Assembly (NCBI RefSeq): GCF_027706745.1
Contig: NZ_JAQFWP010000018.1
Location: 1 to 64,000 of the forward strand
Length of the DNA: 64,000 nucleotides
Direction of reading: 5' to 3'
Origin: Nocardiopsis suaedae
GTDB lineage: Bacteria; Actinomycetota; Actinomycetes; Streptosporangiales; Streptosporangiaceae
The notes beneath the pieces are model-generated. The model was not told the DNA's origin. It saw only the letters and a program-made list of their open reading frames with translations, and made no database searches. Position numbers and translations under genes: made by a program. Below are positions 60,920 through 64,000 of the stretch, piece after piece (the first letter of the stretch is position 1; the number at the start of each line of letters is the position of its first letter).

Positions 60920-61666
60920 TCAGCCGCCCGTGCCGCCCGTGCCGCCGGTGCCGGGCAGGAGGCGGAAGTACTGCCGCTCCTTCTCGTCCCGCACCACCAC
61001 CCCGAGTCCGGCCAGCTCGCGCCGGAGCTCGTCGGCGTCGTCGCCCTCGGCGTCCTTCTCCAACGCCTCCCTGCGGGCCCGCAGCAGCGCGTTGGCGGCG
61101 GGCGGCAGCTCCGGGAGCCCGTCGACCCAGCGCCGGAACTCCCCGGCGTAGGGGTCGGCCTCCAGCCACGGCCAGCCGTTCACCCGGAAGGCCTCGGCGA
61201 CCCGCGCCTCCTTGAGGTCGCAGGGCAGGCGCTCCAGCTCCCCTCCGTCGCCGCCGAGGAGCACGAGCCGCTTGCCGGTCAGCCCCCGGCCGTCCATGAA
61301 GACGCCCTCCACGTCCTGCCGGGCGTGCCCGTGCGTGCGGCCGCGCCGGGCCAGCCCGACCCGGTCGGTGCGCACCTCCACGGTCAGCGCGTCGTGGTCG
61401 ATCAGGAAGACCAGGACGAGGCCGCCGACCGCGCCGAGCACCCCGGCCCCGATGGTCGCCCCGGGCTCGGGCAGCGATTCCAGCAGCTCCAGGGGGCCCT
61501 GGAAGGGGGCCCAGGGCAGCGAGATGACCCACTGGGCCGCCCCCTTGACCAGCAGCCCGGCGCCGAGCCCGAGGAAGGGCAGGACCAGGCGGATCCAGGC
61601 GGGGTGGGCCACGACGGCGGCGCCCCCCGCGGCGCCGCCGGGCATGGATGCGTCGTTGGCGTGCAT
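60920..61666 (-). CDS. YqeB-like membrane protein
   Basis: The 248-residue protein has two membrane helices (IRLVLPFLGLGAGLLVKGAAQWV and TIGAGVLGAVGGLVLVFLI) joined by SLPWAPFQGPLELLESL. A PH-like strand region follows (LTVEVRTDRVGLARRGRTH, VEGVFMDGRGLTGKRLVLL), then a helical tail with GWPWLEADPYAGEFRRWV, LPPAANALLRARREAL and ELRRELAGLGVVVRDEKERQYFRLL. This is the pattern of the actinobacterial YqeB family. The ATG at 61666 begins a short tail before helix 1. Function is unknown. It lies downstream of the aminotransferase gene, separated by the copy 3 hairpin. Confidence 0.72.
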   Translation of the reverse strand: MHANDASMPGGAAGGAAVVAHPAWIRLVLPFLGLGAGLLVKGAAQWVISLPWAPFQGPLELLESLPEPGATIGAGVLGAVGGLVLVFLIDHDALTVEVRTDRVGLARRGRTHGHARQDVEGVFMDGRGLTGKRLVLLGGDGGELERLPCDLKEARVAEAFRVNGWPWLEADPYAGEFRRWVDGLPELPPAANALLRARREALEKDAEGDDADELRRELAGLGVVVRDEKERQYFRLLPGTGGTGGTGG

Positions 61667-61767
61667 GTCTTCGACGTTAGGCGGCGGGGGCTCCCCGCCG
61701 CGTCGGTCGGCGGCATGCGTCCGTGCGCCCCGTGTCATCCCTTGGTATGACCCGCCCCCACGGCGTC

Positions 61768-61823
61768 GATCTCGGGAAAAACGCCCCTACGAGCGCGGTT
61801 TCAGGGGCGAGATTCCCGAGATC
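61768..61823. terminator. hairpin with GATCTCG stem, copy 3
   Basis: Outer arms GATCTCGGGAA (61768-61778) and TTCCCGAGATC (61813-61823) plus inner arms GCCCCT/AGGGGC are separated by a four-base internal bubble. It follows the stop of the leftward aminotransferase gene. It shares its outer stem with copy 2. Confidence 0.7.
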
Positions 61824-61841
61824 AACGAGCGGGTGGCGCTG

Positions 61842-63053
61842 CTACTGCCGGTAGCCCGACAGGAACCGGCCGATGCGGCCGATGGCGGCGTCGATGTCGT
61901 CGGGGTGGGGCAGGGTCAGGATGCGGAAGTGGTCGGGGCGCGCCCAGTTGAAGCCGGTGCCCTGCACCACGTGGATCTTCTCCTGGAGCAGCAGGTCCAG
62001 GACGAAGCGCTCGTCGTCGGCGACCGGGTGGACCTTCGGGTCCAGGCGGGGGAAGGCGTACAGCGCGCCCTTCGGCTTCACGCAGGACACGCCCGGGATC
62101 GCGTTCAGGCGCTCCCAGGCGCGGTCGCGGCTCTCGCGCAGGCGGCCGCCGGGCAGCACCAGGTCCTCGATGCTCTGCCGCCCGCCGAGGGCCGCCTGCA
62201 CCGCGTACTGCGCCGGGACGTTGGGGCACAGCCGCATCCCGGCGAGCGTGGTCAGGCCCTCCAGGTAGTCGCGGGCGTGCTTCTTCGGGCCGGTCACCGC
62301 GAGCCACCCGGACCGGAACCCGGCCACCCGGTAGGCCTTGGACAGGCCGCTGAAGGTCAGGCACAGCACGTCGGGGGCGAGGGCGGCGGGGCTGTGGTGC
62401 TCGGCGCCGTCGTAGAGGATCTTGTCGTAGATCTCGTCGCTGAAGACGATGAGGTTGCGGCGGCGGGCCAGGTCGCAGATGCGCTCGACCACCTCGCGGG
62501 GGTAGACCGCGCCGGTGGGGTTGTTCGGGTTGATCACCACGACCGCGCGGGTGCGGTCGGTGATCTTGGACTCCATGTCGTCCAGGTCGGGCAGCCAGTC
62601 GGCGGACTCGTCGCAGGCGTAGTGCACCGGGGTGCCCCCGGCCAGGGAGGTGACGGCGGTCCACAGGGGGAAGTCGGGGGAGGGGATGAGGACCTCGTCG
62701 CCGTCGTCGAGCAGGGCCTGGACCGACATCTGGATCAGTTCGGAGATGCCGTTGCCCAGATAGACGTCGCTGACGTCCAGCTCGGGGAAGCCGCGGGCGG
62801 CGTAGTGCTGGACCACGGCCCGGCGGGCGGGGAGGATGCCGCGCGCGTCGCTGTAGCCGTGCGCGTTCGACAGGTTCCGGACGATGTCCTGGACGAGGGC
62901 GTCCGGCGCCTCGAATCCGAACAGGGCCGGGTTGCCCGTGTTGAGGCGCAGCACGCTGTGGCCCGCCTCTTCCAGGGCGTTGGCCTGCTCGATGACCGGC
63001 CCGCGGATCTCGTAGGAGACGTTGTTGAGCTTGCCCGACTGCTTGTACTCCAT
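61842..63053 (-). CDS. PLP-dependent aminotransferase, AlaA-like (glutamate-pyruvate type)
   Basis: The 403-residue class I aminotransferase opens with KLNNVSYEIRGPVIEQANALE and has LRLNTGNPALFGFEAPD, GYSDARGILPARRAVVQHY, YLGNGISELIQM, NPNNPTGAVYP and FSDEIYDKILYDG. The PLP lysine is in FSGLSKAYRVAGFRSGW. This is closest to AlaA/AlaT enzymes that interconvert pyruvate and alanine with glutamate. The gene is divergent from an HxlR regulator, and its 5' region carries overlapping CACTTGG palindromes, so it is probably controlled by that regulator. Confidence 0.9.
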   Translation of the reverse strand: MEYKQSGKLNNVSYEIRGPVIEQANALEEAGHSVLRLNTGNPALFGFEAPDALVQDIVRNLSNAHGYSDARGILPARRAVVQHYAARGFPELDVSDVYLGNGISELIQMSVQALLDDGDEVLIPSPDFPLWTAVTSLAGGTPVHYACDESADWLPDLDDMESKITDRTRAVVVINPNNPTGAVYPREVVERICDLARRRNLIVFSDEIYDKILYDGAEHHSPAALAPDVLCLTFSGLSKAYRVAGFRSGWLAVTGPKKHARDYLEGLTTLAGMRLCPNVPAQYAVQAALGGRQSIEDLVLPGGRLRESRDRAWERLNAIPGVSCVKPKGALYAFPRLDPKVHPVADDERFVLDLLLQEKIHVVQGTGFNWARPDHFRILTLPHPDDIDAAIGRIGRFLSGYRQ

Positions 63054-63072
63054 GGTGACCTCCCCGTGGTTC

Positions 63073-63100
63073 CACTTGGTTCTACCAAGTGATCACTTGG
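63073..63100. promoter_or_regulatory. overlapping operator palindromes (CACTTGG half-sites)
   Basis: Two perfect palindromes share a half-site: CACTTGGT-TCT-ACCAAGTG (63073-63091) and CCAAGTGATCACTTGG (63085-63100). Together they give three CACTTGG half-sites between the aminotransferase and hxlR start codons. The right palindrome overlaps the presumed -35 of hxlR. Confidence 0.8.
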
Positions 63101-63124
63101 AAAGTCCAACTCATTGTCTACACT
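63097..63124 (+). promoter_or_regulatory. hxlR promoter, leaderless
   Basis: A -35 TTGGAA (63097-63102), a 16-base spacer and a -10 TACACT (63119-63124) are followed by seven bases and the ATG at 63132, so transcription would start at the start codon. The -35 lies partly inside the operator palindrome. Confidence 0.55.
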
Positions 63125-63131
63125 GAGACGC

Positions 63132-63788
63132 ATGCCGCGCCGAAGCTACGACCAGTACTGCGCCGTCTCCCGTGCCCTCGACGCCGTCGGTGAACGGTGG
63201 ACCCTCCTGGTGGCGCGCGAGCTCCAGGCCGGGCCGCGCCGCTACACCGACCTGCACGCCGACCTGCCCGGCGTCAGCACCGACGTGCTCGCCTCGCGCC
63301 TGCGCGACATGGAGCGCGACGGCCTGGTCGCGCGCCGCCCGCTCACCCCGCGCGGCGGCGCGGCCCTCTACGAGCTGACCGGGCGCGGCCGAGCCCTGCT
63401 GCCGGTGCTGCGCGCCCTCGCCGACTGGGGCGCCCCCGCGCTCGAAGAGCGCCGCCCCACCGACGCGTTCCGGGCGCACTGGCTGGCGCCGCCGCTGCTC
63501 GGCGTGGTGGAGCGCGCCTGCCCGGGCGCTTCCGGGACGGTGGAGGTGCGCCTGGAGACCGGCGTGTTCCATGTGCGTCCTGCGGGGCCCGGGGGCCGGG
63601 AGGGCGGCTACGGCGACGGTCCGGCCGAACGGCCCGACGCGGTGCTCGTGCTGAGCGAGGAGGCGTGCGTACGCATCGTCCGGGGCGCCCTGACCCCGGC
63701 CGAGGCCGTGGCGCGCGGCGAGGCCGCCGTCGAAGGGGACGGCTCGATCGCCCGTGCCCTGGGGGCCGGGGAGTTTACCCCGTCTTGA
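63132..63788 (+). CDS. HxlR-family transcriptional regulator
   Basis: The 218-residue regulator has an N-terminal winged helix-turn-helix of HxlR type: CAVSRALDAVGERWTLLVARELQAG, RYTDLHADLPGVSTDVLASRLRDMERDGLVARR and LYELTGRGRALLPVLRALADWG. A C-terminal extension of about 110 residues (SCP2-like, with VEVRLETGVFHV, AVLVLSEEACVRIVRG and ALTPAEAVARGEAAVEGD) may bind a ligand. The start is taken at ATG 63132, immediately after a -10 element; TTG 63114 is less likely. Divergent palindromes suggest it controls itself and the aminotransferase. Confidence 0.88.
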   Translation: MPRRSYDQYCAVSRALDAVGERWTLLVARELQAGPRRYTDLHADLPGVSTDVLASRLRDMERDGLVARRPLTPRGGAALYELTGRGRALLPVLRALADWGAPALEERRPTDAFRAHWLAPPLLGVVERACPGASGTVEVRLETGVFHVRPAGPGGREGGYGDGPAERPDAVLVLSEEACVRIVRGALTPAEAVARGEAAVEGDGSIARALGAGEFTPS

Positions 63789-63860
63789 GCGTGACGCGGG
63801 TCTCGTTTGTCGTTCCCCCGTGCGAAGGTGTGGCCTACGACTCACCGTAAGGGGATCGAC

Positions 63861-64000
63861 ATGCCGTATCTGCTGCTCATCGGCACCCGGAAGGGGCTGT
63901 TCAAGGCCACCAGCGACGACAGGCGCTCCTGGGAGGTCAGCGGCCCGCTCAAACTCGACAAGGAGTCCTGGACCGACATGATGGGGGTCTACGCCGTCGG
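63861..64000 (+). CDS. WD40/BNR-repeat (sialidase-like fold) protein, N-terminal fragment
   Basis: The first 46 residues (PYLLLIGTRKGLFKATSDDR, WEVSGPLKL) match the first blade of actinobacterial WD40/YVTN/BNR-like repeat proteins, which are beta-propellers often annotated as exo-alpha-sialidase or glycosyl hydrolase without proof. There is no signal peptide, so the protein is probably cytoplasmic. AAGGGGA lies before the ATG. The gene runs off the right edge of the window, so the rest cannot be judged. Confidence 0.7.
   Translation, partial: MPYLLLIGTRKGLFKATSDDRRSWEVSGPLKLDKESWTDMMGVYAV

Overview
The window looks like a chromosomal segment of a filamentous actinomycete, most likely in or near the Nocardiopsaceae (Nocardiopsis, Streptomonospora, Thermobifida). 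This is inferred from very high GC with strong third-position G/C, frequent GTG and TTG starts, leaderless TAGGNT promoters, an XRE/DUF5753 plus DUF397 pair, a perfect TGGGAGCGCTCCCA box of the kind bound by Thermobifida CelR, and a fused glycine/sarcosine methyltransferase like that of Actinopolyspora. No rRNA, tRNA, CRISPR array, prophage or intact insertion sequence was found. Most intergenic gaps hold strong GC-rich hairpin terminators.

Layout. 0-3.5 kb: edge of an ATP-binding regulator, XRE/DUF5753 regulator, DUF397 partner, Nudix hydrolase, then an alpha/beta hydrolase divergent from a TetR gene with twin operators. 3.9-5.7 kb: three secreted proteins, two of them tandem paralogues. 5.8-6.7 kb: iron-boxed siderophore-interacting reductase. 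6.7-13.5 kb: a 168-bp MITE-like element, a receptor Ser/Thr kinase with a propeller-like sensor region, a methyltransferase, a secreted DUF4360 protein, a GlxA-type regulator divergent from an MFS transporter. 13.5-20 kb: secreted GH12 and GH81 glucanases with LacI/CelR-type operators, a CAP-domain protein and two proline-rich membrane proteins. 20-25 kb: a zinc-ribbon protein, a translationally coupled P-loop kinase-like protein, a HEAT-repeat protein and a MocR regulator. 25-30.5 kb: one-gene glycine betaine synthesis, a CoA-ester lyase and a BisC-like molybdoenzyme. 30.5-33.8 kb: iron-boxed siderophore ABC transporter without a binding-protein gene. 33.8-41.3 kb: CYTH-CHAD protein, HelD-like helicase, aquaglyceroporin, DUF4352 protein, two small membrane proteins and a sulfurtransferase. 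41.5-49.4 kb: HtrA protease, glycosyltransferase, EamA transporter, MprAB-like two-component system and universal stress protein. 49.5-53.7 kb: quinone oxidoreductase, SDR, AnmK, an apparently frameshifted ECF sigma factor and a VOC protein. 53.7-58.8 kb: a divergent redox and secreted-protein cluster. 59-64 kb: PEP carboxykinase, YqeB-like protein, alanine-type aminotransferase divergent from an HxlR regulator, and the start of a BNR-repeat protein.

The best candidate for an undescribed system is 53.7-58.8 kb. A ferric-reductase-like six-helix membrane cytochrome overlaps a NuoF-like flavo-iron-sulfur protein with a fused ferredoxin, and both diverge from a PF03640-type lipoprotein, a DUF4142 protein and a DUF1996 protein. 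I read this as a possible route taking electrons from NAD(P)H to an extracytoplasmic acceptor; that function is inference.

Other notable signals are a three-copy family of GATCTCG-stem hairpins, a terminal repeat that carries the kinase stop codon, twin AATAC-N4-GTATT operators, overlapping CACTTGG palindromes on the -35 of hxlR, and a probable one-base deletion in the sigma-factor gene.
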